A stretch of 64,000 nt of DNA from contig NZ_JAQSUW010000010.1 of NCBI RefSeq assembly GCF_028649395.1, forward strand, positions 1 through 64,000. Direction: 5' to 3'. Source of the stretch: Pseudomonas sp. Gutcm_11s. GTDB taxonomy: Bacteria; Pseudomonadota; Gammaproteobacteria; Pseudomonadales; Pseudomonadaceae. How positions within the stretch are numbered: the stretch's first letter is position 1; every line of letters begins with the position of its first letter. Below are positions 32,926 through 43,063 of this stretch, piece after piece. The notes beneath the pieces are model-generated. The model had not been told where the DNA came from. It made no database searches and saw only the letters and a program-made list of their open reading frames with translations. Made by a program: the position numbers and the translations under genes.

Positions 32926-34198
32926 TTGCCTGCGCCCGCTCCTGCTGGGCGCAGTACTCCTCGCATCCGGCGCCCAGGCGCAGTTCCAGTCCCTCGACCG
33001 TGTCGTCGCCATCGTCGACAACGACGTGATCATGTACAGCCAGCTGGACCAGCGCCTGCACGAGGTCGAACAGACCATCGGCAAGCGCGGCGGTCAGCTG
33101 CCGCCGCAGGACGTGCTGCAGCAACAGGTACTGGAGCGCCTGATCGTCGAGAACCTGCAACTGCAGATCGGCGATCGCTCGGGCATCCGCATCACCGATG
33201 AAGAACTGAACCAGGCCATGGGCAGCATTGCCGAGCGCAACAGCCTGAGCCTGGATCAGTTCCGCGCCGCCCTGGCCCGTGATGGCCTTTCCTATGAAGA
33301 TGCCCGCGAGCAGATTCGTCGCGAGATGATCATCAGCCGCGTGCGCCAGCGCCGCGTAGCCGAGCGCATCCAGGTGACCGATCAGGAGGTGCAGAACTTC
33401 CTGGCCTCCGAAATGGGCCAGATGCAGCTGTCGGAAGAGTACCGCCTGGCCAACATCCTGATCCCGGTGCCGGAAGCGGCCTCCCCGGACGAGATTCGTG
33501 CCGCGGCGCAGAAGACCTCGCAGGTCTATGACAGCCTGCGTGGCGGCGCCGACTTCGCCCAGACCGCGATGTCCAGCTCCGCCAGCGAGAACGCCCTGGA
33601 AGGCGGCGAGATCGGCTGGCGCAAGGGCGCTCAGCTGCCGCCGGCGTTCGTCGAGATGATTCGCGCGCTGTCCGTCGGCGACATCACCGAACCCGTTCGC
33701 ACCCCGGGCGGCTTCATGATCGTCAAGCTGCTGGAGAAGCGTGGCGGCGACACCCTGGTGCGCGACGAAGTGCATGTGCGCCACATCCTGATCAAGCCGA
33801 ACGAAGTGCGCAGCGAGGAAGAGACTCGCCGCCTGGTACAGCGCCTGTATGAGCGCATCGTTGCCGGTGAGGACTTCGCCACCCTGGCCAAGAGCTTCTC
33901 CGAAGATCCGAGCTCGGCTCTCAACGGTGGCGATCTGAACTGGATCGACCCCAACAGCCTGGTGCCCGAATTCCGCGACGTGATGGCCAAGACCCCGAGC
34001 GGCAAGCTGTCCGAGCCGTTCCGCAGCCCCTACGGCTGGCATGTTCTGGAAGTAATGGGCCGCCGCGCCACCGACAGCAGCGCGCAGTACCGCGAGCAGC
34101 AGGCGATGACCGTCCTGCGCAATCGCAAGTACGACGAAGAGCTGCAGGCCTGGCTGCGTCAGATCCGCGACGAAGCCTACGTCGAGATCAAGCTCTGA
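32900..34198 (+). CDS. surA: Periplasmic chaperone and peptidyl-prolyl isomerase SurA
   Basis: Periplasmic folding factor for outer-membrane proteins including LptD. After a signal peptide (cleavage near SGAQAQF) comes the chaperone N-domain. Two parvulin domains follow (about 170-275 and 285-385); the second has the clear [10 protein letters not shown] motif. The protein is about 432 residues. Two GTG codons, at 32900 and 32906, are possible starts, both inside the last codons of lptD; 32900 is preferred because AAGG lies five bases before it. Overlap with lptD couples barrel and chaperone synthesis. A terminator follows at 34216. Confidence 0.94.
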   Translation: MNVKNKLSDCLRPLLLGAVLLASGAQAQFQSLDRVVAIVDNDVIMYSQLDQRLHEVEQTIGKRGGQLPPQDVLQQQVLERLIVENLQLQIGDRSGIRITDEELNQAMGSIAERNSLSLDQFRAALARDGLSYEDAREQIRREMIISRVRQRRVAERIQVTDQEVQNFLASEMGQMQLSEEYRLANILIPVPEAASPDEIRAAAQKTSQVYDSLRGGADFAQTAMSSSASENALEGGEIGWRKGAQLPPAFVEMIRALSVGDITEPVRTPGGFMIVKLLEKRGGDTLVRDEVHVRHILIKPNEVRSEEETRRLVQRLYERIVAGEDFATLAKSFSEDPSSALNGGDLNWIDPNSLVPEFRDVMAKTPSGKLSEPFRSPYGWHVLEVMGRRATDSSAQYREQQAMTVLRNRKYDEELQAWLRQIRDEAYVEIKL

Positions 34199-34215
34199 CG
34201 GCACGCAGCATCACG

Positions 34216-34241
34216 AAAAGCCCGGCACCGCCGGGCTTTTT
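34216..34241 (+). terminator. Rho-independent terminator after surA
   Basis: Stem GCCCGGC with GCCGGGC and a 3-base loop, then a T5 run. pdxA begins 46 bp further on, so this may act as a partial stop between lptD-surA and pdxA-rsmA. Confidence 0.85.
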
Positions 34242-34286
34242 CTTGGGCGTAGAATAACCACAGCCTTACGACCTCCGAGATTGACC

Positions 34287-35279
34287 ATGAGCGTACCCCG
34301 CCTGTTTGCCCTGACCCCCGGCGAGCCATCCGGCATCGGCCCAGACCTGTGCCTGCTGCTGGCTCGCGAAGCCCAGCCCGAGGCCTGGGTGGCCATCGCC
34401 AGCCGCGACCTGCTGGAGGCGCGCGCCAAGCAACTTGGCCTGAGTATCGAGCTGCATGAAGTAGCGCCGGGCCGCTGGCCAGGCACACCCGCACCGGCCG
34501 GCAGCTTGTACGTCTGGGATACGCCGCTGGCCGCTGCGGTCAGTCCCGGCAAGCTGGAGAAGAACAACGCTGCCTATGTGCTGGAGACATTGACCCGCGC
34601 CGGCCAAGGCTGCATCGATGGCAGCTTTGCCGGGATGATCACGGCGCCAGTGCACAAGGGCGTGATCAACGAGGCCGGCATTCCCTTCTCCGGGCATACC
34701 GAGTTCCTCGCCGAACTGACCGCCACCGAGCAGGTGGTGATGATGCTCGCCACCCGCGGCCTGCGCGTGGCCCTGGTGACCACCCACCTGCCGCTCAAGG
34801 ACGTCGCCGCCGCCATCACCGCCGAGCGCCTGGCACGGGTTACGCGCATCCTGCACGCCGATCTGGTGGAGAAGTTCGGCATCGCCAAGCCACGCATCCT
34901 GGTCTGCGGCCTCAACCCACATGCCGGTGAGGGCGGCCACCTGGGCCGCGAGGAGATCGAGGTGATCGAGCCGACCCTCGAGCGCCTGCGCGCCGAGGGC
35001 ATGAACCTGATCGGCCCGTTGCCGGCCGACACCCTGTTCACCCCCAAGCACCTCGAGCACTGCGACGCGGTGCTGGCCATGTACCACGACCAGGGCCTGC
35101 CGGTGCTTAAGTACAAGGGCTTCGGCGCGGCGGTCAACGTCACCCTGGGCCTGCCGATCATCCGCACCTCGGTCGACCATGGCACGGCGCTGGACCTGGC
35201 CGGCACCGGCAGGATCGATACCGGCAGCCTGCAGGTCGCCCTGGAAACTGCCTACCAGATGGCTGCCACACGCCGCTAA
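34287..35279 (+). CDS. pdxA: 4-hydroxythreonine-4-phosphate dehydrogenase
   Basis: NAD-dependent metalloenzyme of the DXP-dependent vitamin B6 route. The 330-residue protein begins [14 protein letters not shown], the typical PdxA N-terminus. It carries the metal-binding histidines, one in TAPVHKG near residue 135, one in [11 protein letters not shown] near 210, and one in [13 protein letters not shown] near 265. The ATG at 34287 is chosen over a TTG six bases upstream. Association with surA upstream and rsmA-apaGH downstream repeats the enterobacterial order. Confidence 0.96.
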   Translation: MSVPRLFALTPGEPSGIGPDLCLLLAREAQPEAWVAIASRDLLEARAKQLGLSIELHEVAPGRWPGTPAPAGSLYVWDTPLAAAVSPGKLEKNNAAYVLETLTRAGQGCIDGSFAGMITAPVHKGVINEAGIPFSGHTEFLAELTATEQVVMMLATRGLRVALVTTHLPLKDVAAAITAERLARVTRILHADLVEKFGIAKPRILVCGLNPHAGEGGHLGREEIEVIEPTLERLRAEGMNLIGPLPADTLFTPKHLEHCDAVLAMYHDQGLPVLKYKGFGAAVNVTLGLPIIRTSVDHGTALDLAGTGRIDTGSLQVALETAYQMAATRR

Positions 35280-35447
35280 TGCTCGGCTACGCGTCGGAAA
35301 ACTGCGTTTAAAGCAGCTTAGGCATGCTCCCTTACCCTCGGTAAATTCCGCCGCCTCAGCCGCTGTCGCCTGGTTTCTCTAGCTCGCACGAGCTTAGGCG
35401 CTTAGAGCCTGGCCACTTGGCTGCTAAACTGCCGCTCTTTGCATTGC

Positions 35448-35482
35448 GCTTTGAGCTTGTGGCTTGAAGCTTGGAGCCTTAC
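35448..35482 (+). repeat. Heptanucleotide tandem array before rsmA
   Basis: Five imperfect 7-base units of the form GCTTGNN (GCTTTGA, GCTTGTG, GCTTGAA, GCTTGGA, GCCTTAC) end two bases before the rsmA ATG. The fourth unit supplies the GGAG that looks like the ribosome site. The rest of the 205-bp gap after pdxA shows nothing I recognise. Confidence 0.6.
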
Positions 35483-35484
35483 CG

Positions 35485-36297
35485 ATGTCCGAGTACCAAC
35501 ACCGCGCGCGCAAGCGCTTCGGCCAGAACTTCCTGCACGATGCCGGCGTGATCCACCGCATCCTGCGCGCCATCCATGCCAAAGAGGGCGAGCGCCTGCT
35601 GGAAATCGGCCCGGGCCAGGGCGCCCTCACCGAAGGCCTGCTGGGCAGCGGCGCGCAGCTCGACGTGATCGAACTGGACCTCGACCTGATCCCCATCCTG
35701 CAGGGCAAGTTCGGCGCCAATCCCAACTTCCGCCTGAACCAGGGCGATGCGCTGAAGTTCGACTTCAACCGCCTGGAGGCTGCACCGCACAGTCTGCGCG
35801 TGGTCGGCAACCTGCCCTACAACATCTCCACCCCGCTGATCTTCCACCTGCTGAATAACGCCCACCTGATTCGCGACATGCACTTCATGCTGCAGAAGGA
35901 AGTGGTCGAGCGCCTGGCCGCAGAGCCGGGTGGTGGCGACTGGGGCCGCCTGTCGATCATGGTCCAGTACCACTGCCGCGTGGAGCACCTGTTCAACGTC
36001 GGCCCAGGCGCCTTCAACCCGCCGCCCAAGGTCGACTCGGCCATCGTCCGCCTGGTGCCGCACGAGACCCTGCCGCACCCGGCCAAGGATCATCGCCTGC
36101 TCGAACGCGTGGTGCGCGAGGCCTTCAACATGCGCCGCAAGACCCTGCGCAACACCCTCAAGCAACTGCTGCCGAACGAAGCCATTGAGGCCGCCGGCGT
36201 GGACGGCGGGCTGCGCCCGGAACAGCTGGACCTGGCCGCCTTCGTGCGCCTGGCCGACCAACTGGCCGAACGCCAACCCGCCGATCAAGCGGACTAA
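35485..36297 (+). CDS. rsmA: 16S rRNA dimethyladenosine transferase
   Basis: S-adenosylmethionine-dependent enzyme of 270 residues that dimethylates A1518 and A1519 of 16S rRNA in late small-subunit assembly (KsgA). The N-terminus has the RKRFGQNFL motif, then the SAM motif [11 protein letters not shown] near residue 45 and the catalytic NLPYNIS motif near residue 115. The ATG at 35485 follows a GGAG within the heptad array. apaG begins 31 bp later. Confidence 0.97.
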   Translation: MSEYQHRARKRFGQNFLHDAGVIHRILRAIHAKEGERLLEIGPGQGALTEGLLGSGAQLDVIELDLDLIPILQGKFGANPNFRLNQGDALKFDFNRLEAAPHSLRVVGNLPYNISTPLIFHLLNNAHLIRDMHFMLQKEVVERLAAEPGGGDWGRLSIMVQYHCRVEHLFNVGPGAFNPPPKVDSAIVRLVPHETLPHPAKDHRLLERVVREAFNMRRKTLRNTLKQLLPNEAIEAAGVDGGLRPEQLDLAAFVRLADQLAERQPADQAD

Positions 36298-36328
36298 ACT
36301 GCCCTTCCAGCCTGTCGAGTTTCTCCAG

Positions 36329-36709
36329 ATGGCCGACCCGCGCTACCAGATCGACGTCAGCGTCGAGACCCGTTACCTGCCGGAGCAATCCACTCCGGAG
36401 CAGAACCGCTATGCCTTCGCCTACACCGTGACCATTCACAACGGCGGCAGCGAGGCGGCCAAGCTGCTCAGCCGCCACTGGATCATCACCGACGGCGACG
36501 GCCGCGTGCAGGAAGTGCGCGGCTCCGGGGTGGTCGGCCAACAGCCGCACCTGGAGCCCGGCCAGAGCCACACCTACAGCAGCGGCACGGTGATGGCGAC
36601 CAAGGTCGGCAACATGCACGGCAGCTACCAGATGGTCGCCGACGACGGCAAGCGCTTCGACGCCACCATCGCCCCGTTCCGCCTGGCCGTGCCTGGGGCG
36701 CTGCACTGA
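36329..36709 (+). CDS. apaG: ApaG protein (Co2+/Mg2+ efflux-associated)
   Basis: ApaG-domain protein of 126 residues with a fibronectin-like all-beta fold. The conserved blocks [20 protein letters not shown] and [10 protein letters not shown] are present. Its role is unclear; mutants in enterobacteria show cobalt and magnesium phenotypes. The start at 36329 gives the standard length. The stop overlaps the apaH start as TGATG, so the two are coupled. Confidence 0.94.
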   Translation: MADPRYQIDVSVETRYLPEQSTPEQNRYAFAYTVTIHNGGSEAAKLLSRHWIITDGDGRVQEVRGSGVVGQQPHLEPGQSHTYSSGTVMATKVGNMHGSYQMVADDGKRFDATIAPFRLAVPGALH

Positions 36710-37533
36710 TGGCGACCTACGCGGTCGGTGACCTACAAGGCTGCCTGCAGCCACTGAAATGCCTGCTCGAGCGAGTCGACTTCGACCCAACCCGGGACAA
36801 GCTGTGGCTGGTTGGCGATCTGGTCAACCGCGGCCCTGAATCGCTGGAGACCCTGCGTTTCCTCTATGCCATGCGCGATGCGCTGGTCTGCGTGCTGGGC
36901 AACCATGACCTGCACCTGCTGGCCACGGCGAACAACATCGAGCGCCTGAAGAAGAACGATACCCTGCAGGAAATTCTCGACGCCCCGGATCGCAAGGACC
37001 TGCTCGATTGGCTGCGCCAGCAGAAGCTGCTGCATCACGACGAGCAGCGCGACATCGCTCTGGTGCATGCCGGCATCCCCCCACAGTGGACGCTGAAGAA
37101 GGCGCTCAAGCGCGCCGCCGAGGTCGAAGAAGCGCTGCGTGATGACGCGCGCCTACCGCTGTTTCTCGACGGCATGTATGGCAACGAGCCGGCCCAGTGG
37201 GACAGCGACCTGCAGGGCATCACCCGCCTGCGGGTGATCACCAACTATTTCACCCGCATGCGCTTCTGCACCGCCGACGGCACCCTCGACCTGAAGAGCA
37301 AGGAAGGCGTGGGCACCGCCCCACCCGGCTACGCGCCCTGGTTCGCCTGGCCCGAGCGCAAAGCGCGTGGGCAGAAGATCATCTTCGGCCACTGGGCTGC
37401 TTTAGAAGGCCACTGCGACGAGCCCGGCCTGTTCGCCCTCGACAGCGGCTGCGTGTGGGGCGGCGCCATGACCCTGATGAATATCGACAGCGGCGAGAAA
37501 TTCCGCTGCGACTGCAAGGAGACATCCCAATGA
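36709..37533 (+). CDS. apaH: Symmetrical bis(5'-nucleosyl)-tetraphosphatase
   Basis: Metallophosphatase of 274 residues that splits the alarmone Ap4A into two ADP and can decap Np4-capped RNA. The metallophosphoesterase motifs are complete: GDLQG near residue 7, [10 protein letters not shown] near 36, and the GNHD motif near 64, with the later histidine in FGHWAAL. It overlaps both neighbours (apaG by TGATG, glpE by ATGA), so apaG, apaH and glpE are one translational unit. Confidence 0.96.
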   Translation: MATYAVGDLQGCLQPLKCLLERVDFDPTRDKLWLVGDLVNRGPESLETLRFLYAMRDALVCVLGNHDLHLLATANNIERLKKNDTLQEILDAPDRKDLLDWLRQQKLLHHDEQRDIALVHAGIPPQWTLKKALKRAAEVEEALRDDARLPLFLDGMYGNEPAQWDSDLQGITRLRVITNYFTRMRFCTADGTLDLKSKEGVGTAPPGYAPWFAWPERKARGQKIIFGHWAALEGHCDEPGLFALDSGCVWGGAMTLMNIDSGEKFRCDCKETSQ

Positions 37534-37859
37534 GCGAATTCAAACGCATCCCACCGGAGCAGGCCCAGGCCCTGCGCGAGCAAGGCGCCGTGGTCGTGGA
37601 CATCCGCGACCCGCAGAGCTTCGCCAATGGCCACATCAGCGGCTCCCGTCATCTGGACAACCACAGCCTGCCGGACTTCATCGCCAAGGCCGATTTCGAT
37701 GCGCCGCTGATCGTCTCCTGCTACCACGGCAACTCCAGCCAGAGCGCTGCCGCCTACCTGGCGCACCAGGGTTTCGCCGAGGTCTACAGCCTCGACGGCG
37801 GCTTCGAGCTGTGGCGCAGCCAGTACCCCGACCAGGTGTCGCAAGGCGACGCCGAGTAA
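37530..37859 (+). CDS. glpE: Thiosulfate sulfurtransferase GlpE
   Basis: Single-domain rhodanese of 109 residues. The active-site loop CYHGNSSQ contains the catalytic cysteine near residue 66, and [16 protein letters not shown] is the conserved N-terminal block. It moves sulfane sulfur from thiosulfate to cyanide or thioredoxin in vitro. The start overlaps the apaH stop (ATGA). The glpE name comes from E. coli, but there is no glycerol gene nearby. Confidence 0.92.
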   Translation: MSEFKRIPPEQAQALREQGAVVVDIRDPQSFANGHISGSRHLDNHSLPDFIAKADFDAPLIVSCYHGNSSQSAAAYLAHQGFAEVYSLDGGFELWRSQYPDQVSQGDAE

Positions 37860-37867
37860 AAAAATCT

Positions 37868-37888
37868 GCCGCGGCGCAAAGCCGCGGC
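37868..37888. other. Perfect hairpin downstream of glpE
   Basis: An 8-base palindromic arm GCCGCGGC is repeated on both sides of a GCAAA loop. A-rich sequence precedes it on the plus strand but no T-run follows, so it is terminator-like only on the minus strand, where I see no gene. The rest of the 279-bp gap before prkA holds no gene I recognise. Confidence 0.5.
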
Positions 37889-38138
37889 CTGCGCTGCCTG
37901 CGGCGGACTTACCGACGAGCGGCAACACCTTGTCACCCTCCTGCAACGCTTGACGACCGAGAAACCGAACTACTCTTAGGACGAGGCCATCCAGAAGGGA
38001 GAGCCGGCACACCGGTTCCGGGCCATCGGTAGCGTTTTTGTGGTGTTCTGGGGGATTTCCAACGGCTGAGCAGCCGTCTTCCCGCGCACCCGCCCGAATG
38101 ACCCGCCCCGGCTCCACGCAAGCGAGCGAGGTGCAGTC

Positions 38139-40061
38139 ATGAGTATATTCAGCCACTTCCAGCAACGATTCGAAGCGACTCGGCAGGAAGAATATTCCCT
38201 GCAGGAATATCTGGAGCTGTGCAAAGCGGACCGCAGCGCCTATGCCACCGCTGCCGAACGGATGCTGATGGCGATTGGCTCGCCCGAGCTGCTGGATACC
38301 TCGGTCGACCCCAGGCTGTCGCGCATCTTCTCCAACAAGGTGATCCGTCGCTACCCGGCCTTCGCCGACTTCCACGGCATGGAAGAGTGCATCGACCAGA
38401 TCGTCTCCTACTTCCGCCATGCAGCTCAGGGCCTGGAGGAGAAGAAGCAGATCCTCTACCTGCTGGGCCCGGTGGGCGGCGGCAAGTCCTCGCTGGCCGA
38501 GAAGCTCAAGCAGCTGATGGAGCACATTCCCTTCTACGCCATCAAGGGCTCGCCGGTGTTCGAGTCGCCGCTCGGCCTGTTCAACGCCGATGAAGACGGC
38601 AAGATCCTCGAAGAGGAGTACGGCATCCCGCAGCGCTACCTGCGCTCGATCATGTCGCCCTGGGCCACCAAACGCCTCAACGAGTTCGGCGGCGACATCA
38701 GCAAGTTCCGCGTGGTCAAGCTGCACCCCTCAATCCTCAACCAGATCGCCATCGCCAAGACCGAGCCGGGCGACGAGAACAACCAGGACATCTCCGCCCT
38801 CGTGGGCAAGGTGGATATCCGCAAGCTCGAGGAATTCCCGCAGAACGACGCCGACGCCTACAGCTACTCGGGCGCCCTGTGCCGGGCCAACCAGGGCCTG
38901 ATGGAATTCGTCGAGATGTTCAAGGCACCGATCAAGGTGCTGCACCCGCTGCTGACCGCCACCCAGGAGGGCAACTACAACAGCACCGAGGGCCTCGGCG
39001 GCCTGCCCTACAGCGGCATCATCCTGGCCCACTCCAACGAGTCCGAGTGGCACAGCTTCCGCAACAACAAGAACAACGAGGCGTTCATCGACCGTATCTA
39101 CATCGTCAAGGTGCCCTACTGCCTGCGCGTCACCGACGAGATCAAGATCTACGACAAGCTGCTCACCCATAGCTCGCTGGCCAATGCCCACTGCGCGCCG
39201 GACACCCTGAAGATGCTGGCCCAGTTCTCCACCCTGTCGCGCCTGAAGGACCCGGAGAACTCCAATATCTACTCGAAGATGCGCGTCTACGACGGCGAGA
39301 ACCTCAAGGACACCGATCCCAAGGCCAAGTCGATCCAGGAATACCGCGACAGCGCTGGCGTCGACGAGGGCATGAACGGCCTATCCACCCGCTTCGCCTT
39401 CAAGATCCTGTCCAAGGTATTCAACTTCGACCCACACGAGATCGCCGCCAACCCGGTGCACTTGCTGTACGTGCTGGAGCAGCAGATCGAGCAGGAGCAG
39501 TTCCCCGCCGAGATGCGCGAGCGCTACCTGCGCTACATCAAGGAGTACCTGGCGCCGCGCTATATCGAGTTCATCGGCAAGGAGATCCAAACCGCCTACC
39601 TGGAGTCCTACAGCGAGTATGGCCAGAACATCTTCGACCGCTACGTGCTGTACGCCGACTTCTGGATCCAGGACCAGGAATACCGCGATCCGGAGACCGG
39701 CGAGATCCTCAACCGCGTGGCCCTCAACGAGGAACTGGAGAAGATCGAGAAGCCGGCCGGCATCAGCAACCCGAAGGATTTCCGCAACGAGATCGTCAAC
39801 TTCGTGCTGCGCGCCCGGGCCAACAACAACGGCAAGAACCCCACCTGGCTCAGCTACGAGAAGCTGCGCGTGGTGATCGAGAAGAAGATGTTCTCCAACA
39901 CCGAGGACCTGTTGCCGGTCATCAGCTTCAACGCCAAGGCCAGCAAGGAGGATCAGCAGAAGCACAACGACTTCGTCAAACGCATGGTCGAACGTGGCTA
40001 CACCGAGAAGCAGGTACGCCTGCTGTCCGAGTGGTATCTGCGGGTTCGCAAGTCGCAGTAA
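38139..40061 (+). CDS. prkA: PrkA/YeaG-type serine protein kinase
   Basis: Cytosolic stress kinase of 640 residues. The N-terminal AAA-like domain has Walker A GPVGGGKS at 110-117, and the C-terminal PrkA domain follows. Homologues (E. coli YeaG, Bacillus PrkA) act in starvation and sporulation responses, some with protease-like activity. It heads the three-gene set prkA-yeaH-spoVR that recurs widely in bacteria. Two strong hairpins in the gap before yeaH suggest unequal expression. Confidence 0.93.
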   Translation: MSIFSHFQQRFEATRQEEYSLQEYLELCKADRSAYATAAERMLMAIGSPELLDTSVDPRLSRIFSNKVIRRYPAFADFHGMEECIDQIVSYFRHAAQGLEEKKQILYLLGPVGGGKSSLAEKLKQLMEHIPFYAIKGSPVFESPLGLFNADEDGKILEEEYGIPQRYLRSIMSPWATKRLNEFGGDISKFRVVKLHPSILNQIAIAKTEPGDENNQDISALVGKVDIRKLEEFPQNDADAYSYSGALCRANQGLMEFVEMFKAPIKVLHPLLTATQEGNYNSTEGLGGLPYSGIILAHSNESEWHSFRNNKNNEAFIDRIYIVKVPYCLRVTDEIKIYDKLLTHSSLANAHCAPDTLKMLAQFSTLSRLKDPENSNIYSKMRVYDGENLKDTDPKAKSIQEYRDSAGVDEGMNGLSTRFAFKILSKVFNFDPHEIAANPVHLLYVLEQQIEQEQFPAEMRERYLRYIKEYLAPRYIEFIGKEIQTAYLESYSEYGQNIFDRYVLYADFWIQDQEYRDPETGEILNRVALNEELEKIEKPAGISNPKDFRNEIVNFVLRARANNNGKNPTWLSYEKLRVVIEKKMFSNTEDLLPVISFNAKASKEDQQKHNDFVKRMVERGYTEKQVRLLSEWYLRVRKSQ

Positions 40062-40067
40062 CCCGCC

Positions 40068-40095
40068 GCCGGCGCGCCGTGTCAGGCGCGCCGGC
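40068..40095 (+). other. First prkA-yeaH hairpin (11-bp perfect stem)
   Basis: GCCGGCGCGCC at 40068-40078 pairs perfectly with 40085-40095 around a 6-base loop. No T-run follows, so it is more likely an RNA stability or processing element than a terminator. Confidence 0.7.
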
Positions 40096-40098
40096 TGC

Positions 40099-40120
40099 CA
40101 TACGCCCGCAAGGGCGTATG
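40099..40120 (+). other. Second prkA-yeaH hairpin (9-bp stem, GCAA loop)
   Basis: CATACGCCC and GGGCGTATG pair around a GCAA (GNRA) tetraloop, three bases after the first hairpin and ending 15 bp before the yeaH ATG. It lies next to the AAGGAG ribosome site without covering it. Confidence 0.7.
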
Positions 40121-40135
40121 CGCTAAGGAGACGCT

Positions 40136-41407
40136 ATGAGCTATGTGATAGACCGGCGCCTGAACGGCAAGAACAAGAGCACGGTGAACCGCCAGCGCTT
40201 CCTGCGGCGTTACCGTGAGCACATCAAGAAGGCCGTCGAGGAGGCGGTCAGCCGGCGTTCCATCACCGACATGGAGCACGGCGAGCAGATCAGCATTCCC
40301 GGCCGCGACATCGACGAGCCGGTGCTGCACCACGGCCGTGGCGGGCGGCAGACCATCGTCCACCCCGGCAACAAGGAGTTCAGCTCCGGCGACCATGTGC
40401 CTCGCCCGCAGGGCGGTGGCGGCGGGCGCGGCCCCGGCAAAGCGAGCAACTCCGGCGAGGGCATGGACGAGTTCGTGTTCCAGATCACCCAGGAGGAGTT
40501 CCTCGACTTCATGTTCGAGGACCTGGAACTGCCCAACCTGATCAAGCGCCATCTGACCGGCACCGACACCTTCAAGACGGTGCGCGCCGGCATCAGCAAC
40601 GAAGGCAACCCGGCCCGCATCAACATCGTCCGTACCCTGCGCTCGGCCCATGCGCGACGCATCGCCCTGTCCGGCTCTAGCCGCAGCAAGCTGCGCGAGG
40701 CCAAGGCCGAACTGGAGCGGCTCAAGCGCGAGGAGCCGGACAACTTCGGCGACATCCAGACGCTGCAGGAGGAGATCGAGCGGCTCAGCGCACGCATCCA
40801 CCGTATCCCGTTCCTCGACACCTTCGACCTCAAGTACAACCTGCTGGTCAAGCAGCCCAACCCCAGCTCCAAGGCAGTGATGTTCTGCCTGATGGACGTG
40901 TCCGGTTCGATGACCCAGGCCACCAAGGACATCGCCAAGCGCTTCTTCATCCTCCTGTACCTGTTCCTCAAACGGAACTACGAGCGCATCGAGGTGGTGT
41001 TCATCCGCCACCACACCAGCGCCAAGGAAGTCGACGAGGAGGAGTTCTTCTACTCCCGCGAAACCGGCGGCACCATCGTCTCCAGCGCGCTCAAGCTGAT
41101 GCAGGAGATCATGGCCGCGCGCTACCCGACCAACGAATGGAACATCTATGGCGCCCAGGCGTCGGACGGGGACAACTGGAACGACGACTCGCCGGTGTGT
41201 CGCGACATCCTGATCAACCAGATCATGCCGTTCATGCAGTACTTCACCTACGTCGAGATCACCCCGCGCGAGCACCAGGCGCTGTGGTACGAGTACGAAC
41301 AGGTCAGCGAGACCTTCGCCCAATCCTTCGCCCAGCAGCAGCTGGTCTCCGCCGCGGACATCTACCCGGTGTTCCGCGAGCTGTTCCAGCGGCGCATGGT
41401 CACCTGA
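40136..41407 (+). CDS. YeaH/YhbH family protein (DUF444, VWA-like)
   Basis: Soluble protein of 423 residues of the family that accompanies PrkA. The N-terminal half is basic and glycine-rich around 80-105. The C-terminal half has a von Willebrand A-like fold with the MIDAS triad D254-x-S256-x-S258 (MDVSGSM). A metal-dependent protein-binding role is likely, probably as a partner or substrate of the PrkA kinase. The stop is 10 bp before the spoVR ATG. Confidence 0.92.
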   Translation: MSYVIDRRLNGKNKSTVNRQRFLRRYREHIKKAVEEAVSRRSITDMEHGEQISIPGRDIDEPVLHHGRGGRQTIVHPGNKEFSSGDHVPRPQGGGGGRGPGKASNSGEGMDEFVFQITQEEFLDFMFEDLELPNLIKRHLTGTDTFKTVRAGISNEGNPARINIVRTLRSAHARRIALSGSSRSKLREAKAELERLKREEPDNFGDIQTLQEEIERLSARIHRIPFLDTFDLKYNLLVKQPNPSSKAVMFCLMDVSGSMTQATKDIAKRFFILLYLFLKRNYERIEVVFIRHHTSAKEVDEEEFFYSRETGGTIVSSALKLMQEIMAARYPTNEWNIYGAQASDGDNWNDDSPVCRDILINQIMPFMQYFTYVEITPREHQALWYEYEQVSETFAQSFAQQQLVSAADIYPVFRELFQRRMVT

Positions 41408-41417
41408 GGGCCGCACC

Positions 41418-42983
41418 ATGAGCGCAGCCGAGAAAAGACGCCAGCCGCTGTCCATCGGGTCGGAGTGGACCTTCGACCTGATCCGCCAGTACGACAAGGA
41501 GATCGCGCGCATCGCCGAGCGCTACGCGCTGGACACTTACCCCAACCAGATCGAAGTGATCACCGCCGAGCAGATGATGGACGCCTACTCCTCGGTGGGC
41601 ATGCCGCTGGGCTATCACCACTGGTCCTATGGCAAACACTTCCTGGCCACCGAGAAGGGCTACTCGCGCGGACAGATGGGCCTGGCCTACGAGATCGTGA
41701 TCAACTCCGACCCGTGCATCGCCTACCTAATGGAAGAGAACACCATGTGCATGCAGGCACTGGTCATCGCCCACGCCTGCTACGGCCACAACAGTTTCTT
41801 CAAGGGCAACTACCTGTTCCGCACCTGGACCGACGCCAACTCGATCATCGACTACCTGGTGTTCGCCAAGCAGTACATCATGCAGTGCGAGGAGCGCCAC
41901 GGCATCGATGCGGTGGAGGAGCTACTGGACTCCTGCCACGCCCTGATGAACTACGGCGTGGACCGCTACAAGCGCCCCTACCCGATCTCCGCCGAAGAGG
42001 AACGGCGCCGGCAGAAAGACCGCGAGGAGCACCTGCAGAAGCAGATCAACGACCTCTGGCGCACCATTCCCAAGGGCAGCGGCAAGGGCCACGAGCAAGA
42101 CAACAAGCGCTGGCCGGCCGAACCCCAGGAGAACATCCTGTACTTCTTGGAGAAGCACGCACCGTTGCTGGAACCCTGGCAGCGCGAGGTGGTGCGCATC
42201 GTGCGCAAAATCGCCCAGTACTTCTACCCGCAACGCCAGACCCAGGTGATGAACGAGGGCTGGGCCACCTTCTGGCACTACACACTGATGAACGACCTGT
42301 ACGACGAAGGCCTGGTCACCGAAGGCTTCATGATGGAGTTCCTGCAGTCGCACACCGGCGTGGTCTACCAGCCCGGCTTCGACAGCCCCTACTACAGCGG
42401 CATCAACCCCTACACGCTGGGCTTCGCCATCTACTGCGACCTGCGCCGCATGTGCGAGCGCCCCACCGACGAAGACAAGCGCTGGTTCCCGGACATCGCC
42501 GGCAGCGACTGGCTGTCGACCATCAAGTTCGCCATGGCCAACTTCAAGGACGAGAGCTTCATCCTGCAGTTCCTCTCGCCCAAGGTGATCCGCGACCTCA
42601 AGCTGTTCAGCGTGCTCGACGACGACCAGAAGGACGACCTGCTGATCCCCGCCATCCACGACGAGCCGGGCTACCGGCAGATCCGCGAAACCCTGGCAGC
42701 CCAGTACAACCTGGGCAACCGCGAGCCCAACATCCAGATATTCAGCGTCGACCGCCGTGGCGACCGCTCGCTGACCCTGCGTCACTACCAGCACGATCGC
42801 AAACCGCTGGGCGACTCCACCGCCGAGGTGCTCAAGCACCTGCATCGCCTGTGGGGCTTCGACATCCACCTGGAGAGCATGCGCGGCGACCAGGTGGTTG
42901 GCGTGCAGCACGTGCCGCCCAAGGGCGAACAGAGCGACGACAACGAGTACCCGCGCCTGGACCTGGTGATCCCGCCCATCTGA
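41418..42983 (+). CDS. SpoVR family protein
   Basis: Cytosolic protein of 521 residues of the SpoVR/YcgB family, related to the Bacillus factor needed for spore cortex formation. It is found in many non-sporulating bacteria with prkA and yeaH. Recognisable blocks include [28 protein letters not shown] and the [11 protein letters not shown] motif near residue 280. The biochemical function is unknown. Third gene of the module; the 80-bp gap before cca contains a possible separate promoter. Confidence 0.93.
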   Translation: MSAAEKRRQPLSIGSEWTFDLIRQYDKEIARIAERYALDTYPNQIEVITAEQMMDAYSSVGMPLGYHHWSYGKHFLATEKGYSRGQMGLAYEIVINSDPCIAYLMEENTMCMQALVIAHACYGHNSFFKGNYLFRTWTDANSIIDYLVFAKQYIMQCEERHGIDAVEELLDSCHALMNYGVDRYKRPYPISAEEERRRQKDREEHLQKQINDLWRTIPKGSGKGHEQDNKRWPAEPQENILYFLEKHAPLLEPWQREVVRIVRKIAQYFYPQRQTQVMNEGWATFWHYTLMNDLYDEGLVTEGFMMEFLQSHTGVVYQPGFDSPYYSGINPYTLGFAIYCDLRRMCERPTDEDKRWFPDIAGSDWLSTIKFAMANFKDESFILQFLSPKVIRDLKLFSVLDDDQKDDLLIPAIHDEPGYRQIRETLAAQYNLGNREPNIQIFSVDRRGDRSLTLRHYQHDRKPLGDSTAEVLKHLHRLWGFDIHLESMRGDQVVGVQHVPPKGEQSDDNEYPRLDLVIPPI

Positions 42984-43063
42984 GCCGTTGCTCCCAGGCG
43001 CTGGCGACGAGGAAGCGTCAGCCGGCGCTTTCGCTTATCCTCCGCGGCAATGGAGGAATCGAC

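Noticed and set aside
40068..40120. Terminator after prkA
   Set aside because: Strong stems but no T-run on either side, so an RNA stability or processing role fits better.
41465..43063. 5' extension of cca through spoVR
   Set aside because: The long frame enters cca from another reading of spoVR. Family homology starts only at [12 protein letters not shown], with a ribosome site before 43064.
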